The translations under genes were made by a program, and so were the position numbers. This document shows, piece after piece, positions 25,390 to 36,092 of a DNA stretch of 64,000 nt. Where the stretch lies: contig NC_084888.1 in NCBI RefSeq assembly GCF_958979055.1, positions 3,366,001 to 3,430,000 on the forward strand, given 5' to 3'. Each line of letters opens with the position of its first letter. The first letter of the stretch is position 1. The notes beneath the pieces were generated by a model, which was not told where the DNA came from, searched no databases, and saw only the letters and a program-made list of their open reading frames with translations. Source of the DNA: Alnus glutinosa (taxonomy: Eukaryota; Streptophyta; Magnoliopsida; Fagales; Betulaceae).

Positions 25390-27660
25390 GCAAAAGCACA
25401 GAAAGGCTAAGATGGAAACCCTGTCAAAGGTCGTACTGAAGCAACATCCACGAGCATGTCATCCCCTGTACTTTTTTGTTTCCTTCTGACCCTTTTTCAA
25501 ACATTCAATAAGAAGCTCAGCTGAACTATTATGCAGTAATCATGAGAATCGAAGCTCAAGCTTGCTGCTCTTTTTCTCTAATTATCCCACATCAGCCTCA
25601 CAAACAATATTCATCACTTTTGGTGCATTACCCAAATTGGCCTCCTGTTTGGCTAGAGAAGATTACCATGCCGGGGTATAAGTAGGGAAATGTACTTCAA
25701 AAGGTAGGGAGAAGAATGGAAATTCGGGCATTTACTGCATAGGAATGTGGCTAAATAGAAAGTATGAAGATGTAGATTTTAGTGTGTGGCGCCGCGGGCT
25801 TAGGGAAAAATGTTGAAGGGATGAGATGGTTGCATGTTTTTTTGGCGGCTAATGGTAGTAGTTTCCACGTAGGCATTATTCTCACCCACAAAGGTACCCA
25901 TCTTCCATCTTTTCTTAGCTTTTCCTTCTTGCAATTCAATTTTAAACCATCTAAAGTGCCAAACCTCAAGAATGAAATTAAGGACAAAACATAAAGAAAA
26001 AAAGTTTTATGCTGTTAAATTTTCAATTTCCCCTTCACGTGTAAAATATTTAACTAAAGTAGGAGGTAAATTTTGGAGACAATGTTCAAATCCATGATAT
26101 TTGCTCTAATTTTATGATAAATTGTCACTTATCCAAAAAAAAAAAAAAAACCAATTTTAATCATTAAATTAATATTTAACGCAAGAGTCGTGGCTAATAC
26201 TAAGTTGTCAGATGTTGAATTAATGACGCTAGAATATCTTGATAGAGAATATCATTGCAAGAAATGCAAGAATTGGTTTGATTAGTTGTATTTTAGGCAA
26301 TATCGCACATAGTGCAATAAAACAGGCATGACTTTTACTATGAGTATAGAATAGCACATAAGACCCCAATTTGCAAAAGCTATTTTCATCCCGCATATCA
26401 TTGCGGTCAAGCTAAGCTCAATAAGCGTCATTTTAGGCCTCAAAATCTTTGTTTTTTCTCTGAATCAACATCGTAAGTTATTTTTTGTCATTTTAGAAAA
26501 TATTTATGTTAATGTTTTAAAAGGGTTTTTAGTGTTAAATTTTCTTCAGATTTTGTGAGGATTCCTAATTTGATTCATATTTTTTTATTTTATGTAATAA
26601 TTAGTTAAGCTCGACTTGTGGGCTTAATTCAGCTCTTCAACTTTTGAGAATAAACTTTCGATGTTTTAGAGCAATTCTTTGTTTTTTCTTTTGGCAACCA
26701 GGGTTTTCTCTACCTTATTTGATATTATCTTTTGTTTGTACAGTTTCTGGTATGGTGACGTGTCGCCTTGTGGTTCGTCAAACAAACTCTCCTCTTCCTT
26801 GCCTTCCTTAAGATCTGTAAAAATAACAAATGACTAGTCAGGGGCACCGACTACGCCCACTTTGATGACTAAGTCAGTACGAATTTTATGACTTTCAGGG
26901 AGAACTCAAGATGTAGTAGTCTTATTTATAGACTTACTGGAATTCTTGAAGGACTAGGAGTCTTAGCCATGAATCGCGTAGGTTCGAACCTTATCTTCAT
27001 AGAATTTGAATTGAGTACAAGTTGGATAGGACTCTGCCTCTTTTAGTTGAATTCCACGTTGATAGAGATCTGTATCCCATTAATGTTGGGATATAGATAC
27101 ATTCCAGATATCTTGGGATTGGGTATTTAACAAAAATCCCACGAATCATGGATATAAATTTTTAACGGTTAACAGATACTTACTTGCCGAATCTAAGAAG
27201 ATAGCTTCACGGCGCTTATACTGTACACAAACCAATCCTCCGAGGTGGAAATATTCGAGACGTATTGGCTCCATACAAACTTGGAGATCTCGGTTTATTC
27301 CACATCCTGCGGAGTCTTTAAGTCCGAGGTGTTCAATCTCTATAGACATGTCATAGTCTGAGACGCTCCAGCACCAAGTTAATTTCTTTGTAAAAGGTTA
27401 TAACAAACATCCAAAGTGTTCTAACCGAGGTGATCAGGCCGAGTCCGGCCTATGAGTTTGAACTCCAACTTGACTTGGGGGCCACGTGACTTCAAAGCCG
27501 ATTATTTTCCCAACATCTTTCTTCCCGAGCATCCTAACAATCTTCGATTCATACCTTTTATTTGCTATCACATGGTGTCTGAATAATTTTAAATGGTGCC
27601 TTTGAAATTTTAACATACGAGAGTGACTTGGTTGATTTTTATGTCAATCAATCACATATG
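25390..27660. other. intergenic, no gene seen
   Basis: Upstream region of the NPH3 gene followed by AT-rich sequence. The segment 26750-27600 is more balanced in composition and may be retroelement debris (GGTTCGAACCTTATC at 26980), but no reverse transcriptase, gag or LTR pair could be read. Confidence 0.45.
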
Positions 27661-27674
27661 ATCCTATACTTCAC

Positions 27675-27930
27675 TGGTACAACAATTGCACAACACCCCC
27701 TCACATGGGGGTGGGCTCCACGGAAAATGTTAGATTTACAACACCAATACAACAACTGTACAACAATCCCTCACATGAGGGTAGGTCCCACATACTGGGG
27801 TCCACCCTCATGTGAGGGGTTGTTGTACAGTTGTTGTATTGGTGTTGTACAAGAATCAAATCCCGGGCTCCACACACCGGGTCCCACCCCATGTAAGAGG
27901 GTGTTGTGTAATTGTTGTGGTGGTGTTGTA
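27675..27930. mobile_element. nested fold-back, four related arms (+ + - -)
   Basis: Four copies of one arm are arranged symmetrically. At 27675-27722 and 27739-27792 the arm reads ACAACAMYTGYACAAC followed by CCCTCACATGRGGGTRGG. At 27802-27848 and 27880-27929 the same arm is inverted (TTGTTGTACAGTTGTTGTATT in two parts, then GGTGTTGT). The inner pair is the better match. I read this as a MITE inserted within a relative, or one MITE with duplicated arms. There is no coding function. Confidence 0.75.
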
Positions 27931-27944
27931 AATTCATCATTTTC

Positions 27945-30390
27945 CATTGAAATAAAGTGACAACTTCGAGTTTGTTATTATAGAATATTAATTAAATGAT
28001 TAAAATTTTAATTTTTTTTTGGACAAATAATGGCTTTAAATGTATTAGAGATTCAGAGCAAATTAAGGTCTTGAATTTAAATTGTCTCTATATTTTACCT
28101 TGCATTTTAATTGAATACTCTTTCATACGTTAGATCTCACTTATTTAGAAACAGTTTTAGCCCACATGTCACCATTTTCTATCAATTTTAGCTTTGACGA
28201 CAAATTATGATATCTTCCAAAATGTGATAAAAATAACATTAAAGTGTAATTTTTAACCTTTTTTCTTAAAAATTTAAAAATTAAAAATAAATTTTTTAAT
28301 TTTATTTTAAATAAATAAATAAACCTTGCAATTTTATGTGGCCGACAAACCCTCTGCCAAGGAGGTTTGGCAGCTAACCTAACAAACCGAGAGAGAAAGA
28401 CGGAGAGATGAAGACAGAGAATTGAAGAAACTGCCAGTTGGTTGGGCTTATCGGGTCCAAATTGGGATGGATTACAAAAGAACGTGTTTTTGCCAAACGG
28501 GAAATGAGTAAATTCTAGTGCTTTGGCAATTGGCATTTGGGAGAGAACTAGAGAAGGCAAATCTGACCCACCCACACCCACCTTTGAAAAAATGGTAGCA
28601 AATTCAGAATTGAGTGTTGTTTTTGATTGATAATCATGTGCGCAGGAGAGAGAGAGCATGTCCTTGCAATAAATTGAATGTGTAAAATTAATGAGAACAA
28701 AAGCTCTTGTACACATCAAGGGGCCTCTTTCCAGGATGTCAGTTCATATCATACAATTTAAGGGGCAATCTTTCAAATGTTGACTGATCATTGGACTTAT
28801 TTATTCATTGGATAGATCTCATTTCATATTATCATCCCAATACCTCATTTCCTCATTCTTTTCGGTGGGTTCATACTTCAATCAATCATTTTGGTATTCA
28901 ACTATTTCTCCCATTCTATCTTTGTCTCTTAATTATTTTCACTATTTTAACTTAATCCTTAAAGTTAAGAAAAAAAAAACATGTCAATCTTATTCCTATC
29001 TTGGCTCAATTCTCCTTATATGAATGAAAATGATTGTACCCCAAATGATTCATCGGAAACCTTTCAGCACCATCAACCAAATAACATCTTCGCCCGTGAG
29101 AACAAGAATGGATCCATCGATAGGTATAGGCTAAATGAACGGCATAGGTCCTTGCAACTTTGGATCCTTGTTATTTCTCTGTCTTTTGTTATTTTGGACA
29201 GAGAGGAGCTTCTTGCCCGAGCGAGGCTACTTGTATGAACAGAGAGTTCATCCGCTCGAATAAGTTACTCGAACATGAAAGTTCTTACTTTGGCAGAGAC
29301 CCTCTTATAGTTTTCCTGCATTTTTATTCCCTATTTGGTTAAAGTATCGTAGGAGATCCAAATCCAAATTAAAAATGAGTCGCGCTACTGGTTGGGGCAA
29401 TATTGATTAAGACAATTAATTAGCCTATACATAGGACTATAACGGTAGGATTTTAAAAAGAATGGTGATTGACAATTTTTTATATGACTTGTGAATTTGA
29501 TACGAATTCAACACGAAATTAACAGATGATGGTCGATGGATCTTGCCCATATAATTAACTCAAAACACACGGGAATTGGCACTTGATTCAGTGGCTAAAA
29601 GGATGACAGGTGTGACCTACACTGAAAAAAAAAAATTGGATTCCCTACACCATGGTTCCCTATGCGGGGGTGAGGGTGGGGGGCAATGGAATAAGACGTA
29701 TTGGAAAATAATAGTTTGCGTAGATAGTTATTAGTAGATGTGATAACAAAGGCCCACAATGAAGGCAATAATTTTCACAAGCAACATCATAAAGTCAAGA
29801 GATTCTTGCTGAAGTAGGGTTCGGTAACTTTCACTGCCAATATCGTACTCCAGGCAATTGCTGATCAGGGACTTGTCACCTCAGACCTGCTCATGTCTGC
29901 CTTCTTCATTTTGGCTTCTTGAAATTTCTTCCAAGTTTCAGCCACACAATAAATAAATAAAAAAACAAATTCTCAAAAAGCGAACCATGCCAAGGAAGAC
30001 CACCAAAGTTTGTCCCATGGAATCTTCGCTGTGGATGAATTGTTCGAAATTTACCGGTAAATCAATCGGTGAAAAAAATGAGGCTGTTAAACACATTGTT
30101 AGAATATAGGATTTTTATTTAAGGTTGATATTTTCTTTATTAGGTTATTTATCATTCATGTGTGATTGTAATGATTATATATATATATATAGAGGCAATT
30201 TGTATCTCAAACACATTAAGTAATAAAAGCACAATGCCGCTTTAGAACAATTTCAAATGGGGAACCTAGGCGTCTAAATAATGCCACGAGGCATTGGATG
30301 ATGAACAAGGAAGCTTGAGAAATAGAAAGTTTTCTCGCTTACGAGAACTTTTGCATTTATGCGGTGAGGTCAAATTAGCTAGTCATAAAA
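27945..30390. other. intergenic, no gene seen
   Basis: AT-rich sequence with several open frames up to 192 codons, all of biased low-complexity composition and without family motifs. No element boundaries were found. Confidence 0.45.
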
Positions 30391-30398
30391 GACGATCT

Positions 30399-30541
30399 TA
30401 AGAGGTAGTTCAATCAGTTGGAGACCACGCCTTATGAAACAAAAGTTAGGTTTGAATCTCTTCTCCCTTCTCCCTCCCCTTGTGGTTATCTCAAAAATAA
30501 AAAATAAATAAATAAATAAAATAAAATAAAAATTGAAAAAA
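30399..30541 (+). mobile_element. tRNA-derived SINE, copy 2
   Basis: The head AAGAGGTAGTTCAATCAGTT, then GGAGACCACGCCTTATGAA and a degenerate B-box GGTTTGAATC, match copy 1 in order. The tail is AAATAAATAAATAAAATAAA-like. It is more diverged than copy 1, and no target duplication was recognised. Confidence 0.65.
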
Positions 30542-31640
30542 GGCAGTTAGAGCTTGTTGGTGCATTAATAAATTTAAGAACATGAATGCGAGACGGTTAA
30601 AATTTATTTCTCTTGAATTCTAAATAAATTTGGAAAAAATTAAAAGAAAAATATTTTTCAGACAAAATATTTTTTTAAATTGCATTGGTGATGAAAACAT
30701 TTATCTCGCAGTATTGTAACTTGCTGAGAACGATATGTTAGGTTAATATTAGCGTAAAATATTTGTTACATTACATGTGGGGTGGAGGTAATAGTGGTTT
30801 GCGGCCTATGTCCTAACAAGTTGTCCTTAAATTATTATTAATGTTTTTATTTTCTTTTCTTTTTTATGAATAAAATTTTTATAGAAAGAAACTCAAAGTA
30901 CAAAACACTCTAAAAACCCGGAACAAAAGTCACTTTCAGCACCTTAACCACAACAAACAATTAGTATTTATGAAAGAACAAAAGTCTTCAAATTAATTTC
31001 ATTCACCTATCTAGTAAAGTTGAGCGACCATGAACTTAGTTCACCCAATGTAAATTTCAATATAAATGATTTCTAAGTTTGATAAATTAAGGATCCAAAT
31101 TATTCTGTGTTTTGGGTGAGTCAAAAAAATTACTCATATTCTCGACGAGGGTGGGGATTGAGGATTTTAAAAAAAAAAATGTTTTTCCTAATGGGTGTGT
31201 ACCACTAGATCAAGAATGACTCCCAAATTTTGTTAGAATATAAAATCTTTAATGAGTAACGTGGTAGCAATATAAAATTATTATTTATTCTCTCGTTACT
31301 TAGAGACTAAAAGAGAATTGTGATATGTGATTTGATAGAGGTATTGAATTCACGTGATAAGAATGATTAATATAGAATATTAAATCCCCTCTACTTTAAT
31401 TATCCGACTTGAGGTTGTTGATCTTATTTGGGCTTTTTTATTAGTTGAATGTTGATAATTTGGTAAAGTGTATAGATTCATCTCATGGCGCTAGTATAAC
31501 CATTGGTCACACATCTTAAAACATAAAAGGAGTAAAATAATTGATTCTCATATGAGAATTAGATGGTCTTCCAAAATGTGTTATGAGCCTTCCATAAATT
31601 CAATGGATTCCAAAATAAAGTTAGGATAAGCTAAAATAAT
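30542..31640. other. intergenic, no gene seen
   Basis: AT-rich sequence with no open frame of interest, no clear repeat boundary and no RNA gene signal. Confidence 0.5.
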
Positions 31641-31645
31641 GGTTA

Positions 31646-31821
31646 GCTTATCGGGATGTGTTATTCTTACATCATATTATCTTATATTAATCCTACATCA
31701 AAACACATTGGGTGTAAGACCCGCATATATGAGACTCACATGCATGGGTTTTACACCCTATGTATCTTGGTGTAGGATTGATGTAGGGTAATGTGATATA
31801 GAAAAATCATTTCCCTAGCTT
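31646..31821. mobile_element. fold-back MITE-like palindrome
   Basis: The arm TTAATCCTACATCAAAACAC, followed by ATTGGGTGTAAGACCC, pairs with GGGTTTTACACCCTATGTAT followed by CTTGGTGTAGGATTGATGTA around a centre near 31730. Pairing continues loosely outwards to AGCTTATCGGGATG / CCCTAGCTTACC. It is non-coding; no target duplication was found. Confidence 0.7.
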
Positions 31822-31921
31822 ACCACATCATAATATTCAATATTTCTCGTCAAATTTTAGACAATGTAATACCCTAGTTACCAAAATTAGATTAAGCAAA
31901 GAGATACTTTTTTCTTTTCTT

Positions 31922-31952
<31 letters not shown>

Positions 31953-32054
31953 GGTAAAATCATTTTGGAAAACATTGTAACATTCAACAATTTTTAACTC
32001 TCAATCTACAAGAAGTGGGCATTAAATAAGAAAAAAATGCAAAATTAATCTCTA

Positions 32055-32595
32055 TAATTTTTTTGAGGGAAATTTATTAATTTCATTAATACACCCAAGG
32101 GGTAACATAGTTACAACCAGATTGAGTCAAATTCAGACCAATACAGGGACTAGAACAATACAAATATCCCAATACAATTACCCCAAGAACTCAGATCATA
32201 CCGACAGTTGCTACAAATGAACCTAGTCAACAGAAAGGTGTCTATGCGTTGACATTTGAACATCTACTTGCACTATGGAGTCGGTCACAAATAATCTGTG
32301 CTAAGAAGCTATGACTAGGCTAGATTTAATACAGAGCAAACTGCCAAATACAATCTGTAAACAAGAACAAGAAAACACCCAAAAACAGAAGCTGACGTCG
32401 GAAAAAGCTCCGCCGGAGACGGCGCGTGTAGAACACGCGCCGGCGCCAGAAGAGCCCCTGCAGCACCCGAACACCGTAAGCTCCCGAACGCCACCAAACA
32501 CGCCAAAAGAGACGGAACGTAACCATTACGCGCGGCCCAAAAAGTAGAAAACACTCTGGTGCGTGATGACCACAGCGGTATAAAAAATCATTCAC
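32055..32595 (-). mobile_element. LINE 3'-end fragment
   Basis: On the minus strand the segment ends GTTACCCCTTGGGTGTATTA, then ATGAAATTAATAAATTTCCC and an A-rich tail, a layout typical of plant L1-type LINE 3' ends. Upstream G/C-rich sequence has open frames on both strands (32301-32595) but no reverse transcriptase motif, so this is the extreme 3' part only, 5'-truncated. Recognition rests on end structure and is moderately secure. Confidence 0.5.
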
Positions 32596-32798
32596 TGCGG
32601 TATAAAAAATAATTCAAAGGTCTTCAAGGTAGGTTAAAATAACAATTTAATCAATACTGTCAAATTCCGTCAAAATACTTGACGGATTTCATTAATGTGT
32701 CATGTTAGCACCAATAGAATAATGACATGTGTCACTCTTAATAAAAAAAAATTATATTAATATTTTAAAATTAAATATTAAAAACTTAGAAAATTATT

Positions 32799-32846
<48 letters not shown>

Positions 32847-33112
32847 AAAAGAGGTGGCCGTCTAGCAACCCCAGCCACCCTTTCCTTTTTTACTTTCTTT
32901 TTCCTTGTAGAGAAAAAGAATTTTTAAAGTTTTTAATATTTAAGTTTTTTTTTTTTTAAGTATTGAGTGACGGAATTATGAGTAGTGGCCAATTTCTTTT
33001 ATTGTGGTTGGCATATTTGTTTTTATTAAGAGTGGCACCGATAAAATTTAACTAAATGGACTAAATTGTTATTTTGGCCTACTCCAAAGACCTAAATTAT
33101 TTTTTATACCGC
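32590..33112. mobile_element. non-autonomous TIR element
   Basis: The left end GCGGTATAAAAAATAATTC, AAAGGTCTT and AAAATAACAATTTA is matched by the right end in reverse complement (GCGGTATAAAAAATAATTTA, GGTCTTTGG, AAAATAACAATTTAG). An inner arm CACTCTTAATAAAAA also pairs with TTTTTATTAAGAGTG. The element is about 520 bp with an A-rich core (32803-32845). GCGGTATAAAAAATCATTC at 32575 just outside duplicates the left tip. No transposase is present; the superfamily is undetermined. Confidence 0.7.
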
Positions 33113-34273
33113 AACAAACAATTTGTAAATTAGGCCGGTCATAAAGACTAATTTTGCATTTTTTCCATTAAATAATAGCTCTTTATTCTACTGATCATAT
33201 AAGTTTTATAAATTGGCTGTCAATAAAAAATTAAAGAACGCAACCTAGCAATAACGGGAAGAATACGCTTTTATATTGCAGGTGATCAGTGAGCCAAAAA
33301 AGTTAATTATTAATTTAAAAAAAAAAAAAAACAAGACCCAAAAAAACTGCAATTTATTCCAAGGAATTTATCAGATCTCTAAAACTGAAAACCACCCAAT
33401 CAGCTTTTGCTGCGACAGCCTCTCGAAGTTGGACACCAGCATAACAAATAAACAAGCCTGCACCTCCTGGTTTAAGAGCCTATATATGAGGGCAAAACGA
33501 AAAAGAAAAAAAATCAAATTAGGTAGACAATTCTTATATATATATATATAAAAACATAAAAGAGATAACCGTTGAGGACAGAACTCAAAATCTATTAAGG
33601 CAAGCTGAGCATCAAAGGCATTTCCTCGTATATAGACATGCTCAAATGCTCAATGCCTTGTACCCATGAGCCTGGAAAACCAAGTTTCTTAGTGTCATAA
33701 ACAACACACTAAACAAACAAATATTAAACAAACAGCCAATGGATTTACCTTTCTTATCTTTTGGACTGCAGTGGTTTTTCCCCCACTCCTTGAAGTAGGC
33801 TCCTTCTTGTCAAACCCCATAAACTCCCCAGCACTTCCAAATAGCAGTTGATTGGCAAAAATGTTTTCTGGTGGAACCCCAAGGATCGATGCAACAGGCT
33901 TCAGAGGACATAGTTTAATTAAAAATTACAGAGAATAATTTGATGTTCGATTCATTCTCCAATTTAAAAACAGAAATAGAGATTTCAGATCACAAAATGG
34001 CATTAACCTTCTAAGTTCTAAGCATTTGAAGTGTAAGGCATCGAAGGAATATGGGACTTACATGAACAAACCGTTTAATGAAGGGCATTACATGAATGTG
34101 TGTGTCATGTTAATTGTTAGGGTCCACTGAAACAGTGATTCAACAATGTTGTAAGAACACTACATGCTCCAGTTTCCCAAGATTGACTACTACTCGCAAT
34201 TACTATCCAATAAAATGAAGTAACTGCAAATGAGTAGATGTATATATATGTATTTATTCTTCAATGAATGCTT

Positions 34274-34392
34274 TAATTTTATTTTTATATATATAAGTAA
34301 TTGACCCAAGGGGTGGGAGAAGAAAAGATTTCAACTAATGACCTCTACTTTATGAGGCGTAGTCTCCAATTGATTGAGCTACCCTTCGGGCC
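34274..34392 (-). mobile_element. tRNA-derived SINE, copy 3, with 16-bp TSD
   Basis: Minus-strand copy whose head reads CCCGAAGGGTAGCTCAATCA, followed by TTGGAGACTACGCCTC, and whose tail runs into an A/T-rich end. It is flanked by TCTTCAATGAATGCTT (34258-34273) and TCTTCAACGAATGCTT (34393-34408), 15 of 16 identical, which is the expected LINE-mobilised target duplication. It lies just upstream of the PSP exon at 34462-34555, in the preceding intron. Confidence 0.85.
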
Positions 34393-36092
34393 TCTTCAAC
34401 GAATGCTTCCAGGAAGAAAGAAAGAAGAGACTGATTCTCATTCCATTTATTGACAGCATACATTGATCATTTGACGAAAGCCTCCAGAGATCAGGTAAAC
34501 GGTGGTATTATTAGCCTCCAGTTTCTTGACTGACTCTTCTATGCCAGGAGAAGGCCTATATATCAAAAAATAGAGATGTAGACATTGTTTAATTCGAATT
34601 AAACTCAAAACATTGGTCATTGCTGGCATCAAGTTGCCATGAAAAAAAAAAGAGACTAACAACAACAATTATAATATATCCTATACAGCACTATGTATCG
34701 TTGTCGTTTCGGATAGCATGTAGCAAAATTATGTTTATGAAACTTCATTGTTGTTCAGCATTTTTTTTCATTTTCTAACCTTTTACAAATACCCTCATCG
34801 TATAGAGGGTTCATTGTTTTGGTTTGATGGCATGACTGAATTAGAATTAGTTATGCTAACAGTAGGATCGTAACATCGATCCTACAATCGTAACAACATA
34901 CAGTGAACTGGAAATCAACGACAGCCATTACTGTAATAGCTCTGACAAGCCTTAGCTCTGCCATTTCAAATTGTATGTTTCATGCTCATAATAGTCTCAT
35001 ATTTGGTGAAAGTCACAACTCGCTAATACTAATGATAAATAACAACAACGACGATAACAATAATCTACCAACACACAACATGAAAGGGGAGGGAAAATTT
35101 TCAAAAATAATTAATACAACTGAAGTACAAAACTTGCATAAGATGGCCTCATAAAGGTCATTTAACATGGTTGGGAGCTTAGTTAATGTTTGTGATAGTG
35201 GCTGCAAGAAAACTTGTAATTATTAATAGGATGACCGCAAAAGTCTCTTCCATTATGATTTGATAACTAAATCCATAAAGGAAGCAAACATGGAATTAAC
35301 TTTGTTCGGTCCATCAAGTCAAACTAGCAGTAGAGTAAAAATATGCCATACATGTCCAGAATTGAAAATACATATAAAAGTTTAAGAGGCTGCAGTGTTT
35401 CCCTTTGTGAACCTGAACAATCCATGAGTAAATTCAGTATATGAATCCAATTTGCACAAATCCTTGACGAACAATCCCTAAAATGTTTTGTACAATCTAG
35501 TAGAAAATCTAAAGTAAAATGTTTTCATGATTTGGTCACACAGAAACCCTTAGTGCAGTTGACAATTTCAAATGTAGCTACATGGAACAGAAACCGAGAA
35601 TTCTGACTGTAGTAAAAATAAAGGAAAAAAACAGCCTATGCAAGGATAAAACATAATAAGACTGCATCTATTAATGCACTAAAAAGAGTGCTCAGCTATC
35701 GCAATTGAAATTGGATGCTTCTCCATGTTTTACAATATCTGGTGCAAGCACACAGTGTCTTGACAACATCCAATTTAGCCCGCCTTTCAGAATTAAGATC
35801 CATTTCAGACATATTTTTGGAAAAAGACAACATATATTATTCCTCTCCATCCACAAGATGGTAATGGTTCCATAGACCACTGCTGAATTATGTCTTCATA
35901 TGCTACATAAAACTCAATGCAGAATTCAATTCTTTTTCTTTTTTATCGAACTATCCAGCTCAACCTTATTATCATTATTATTATTATTATTAGCAATTAC
36001 AAGGGCAGAAGGGGAAGGGGAGACAGCTCAACCTTATTAAGACAAGTCAAAACATGCTCCAGATAATTAAAAATCCCTCATAGTCTCATACC

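Noticed and set aside
28141-28719. 192-codon open frame on the minus strand
   Set aside because: Composition is low-complexity, with Lys/Phe/Leu runs from AT-rich DNA; no domain, no splice context and no supporting promoter. Probably chance within repeat DNA.
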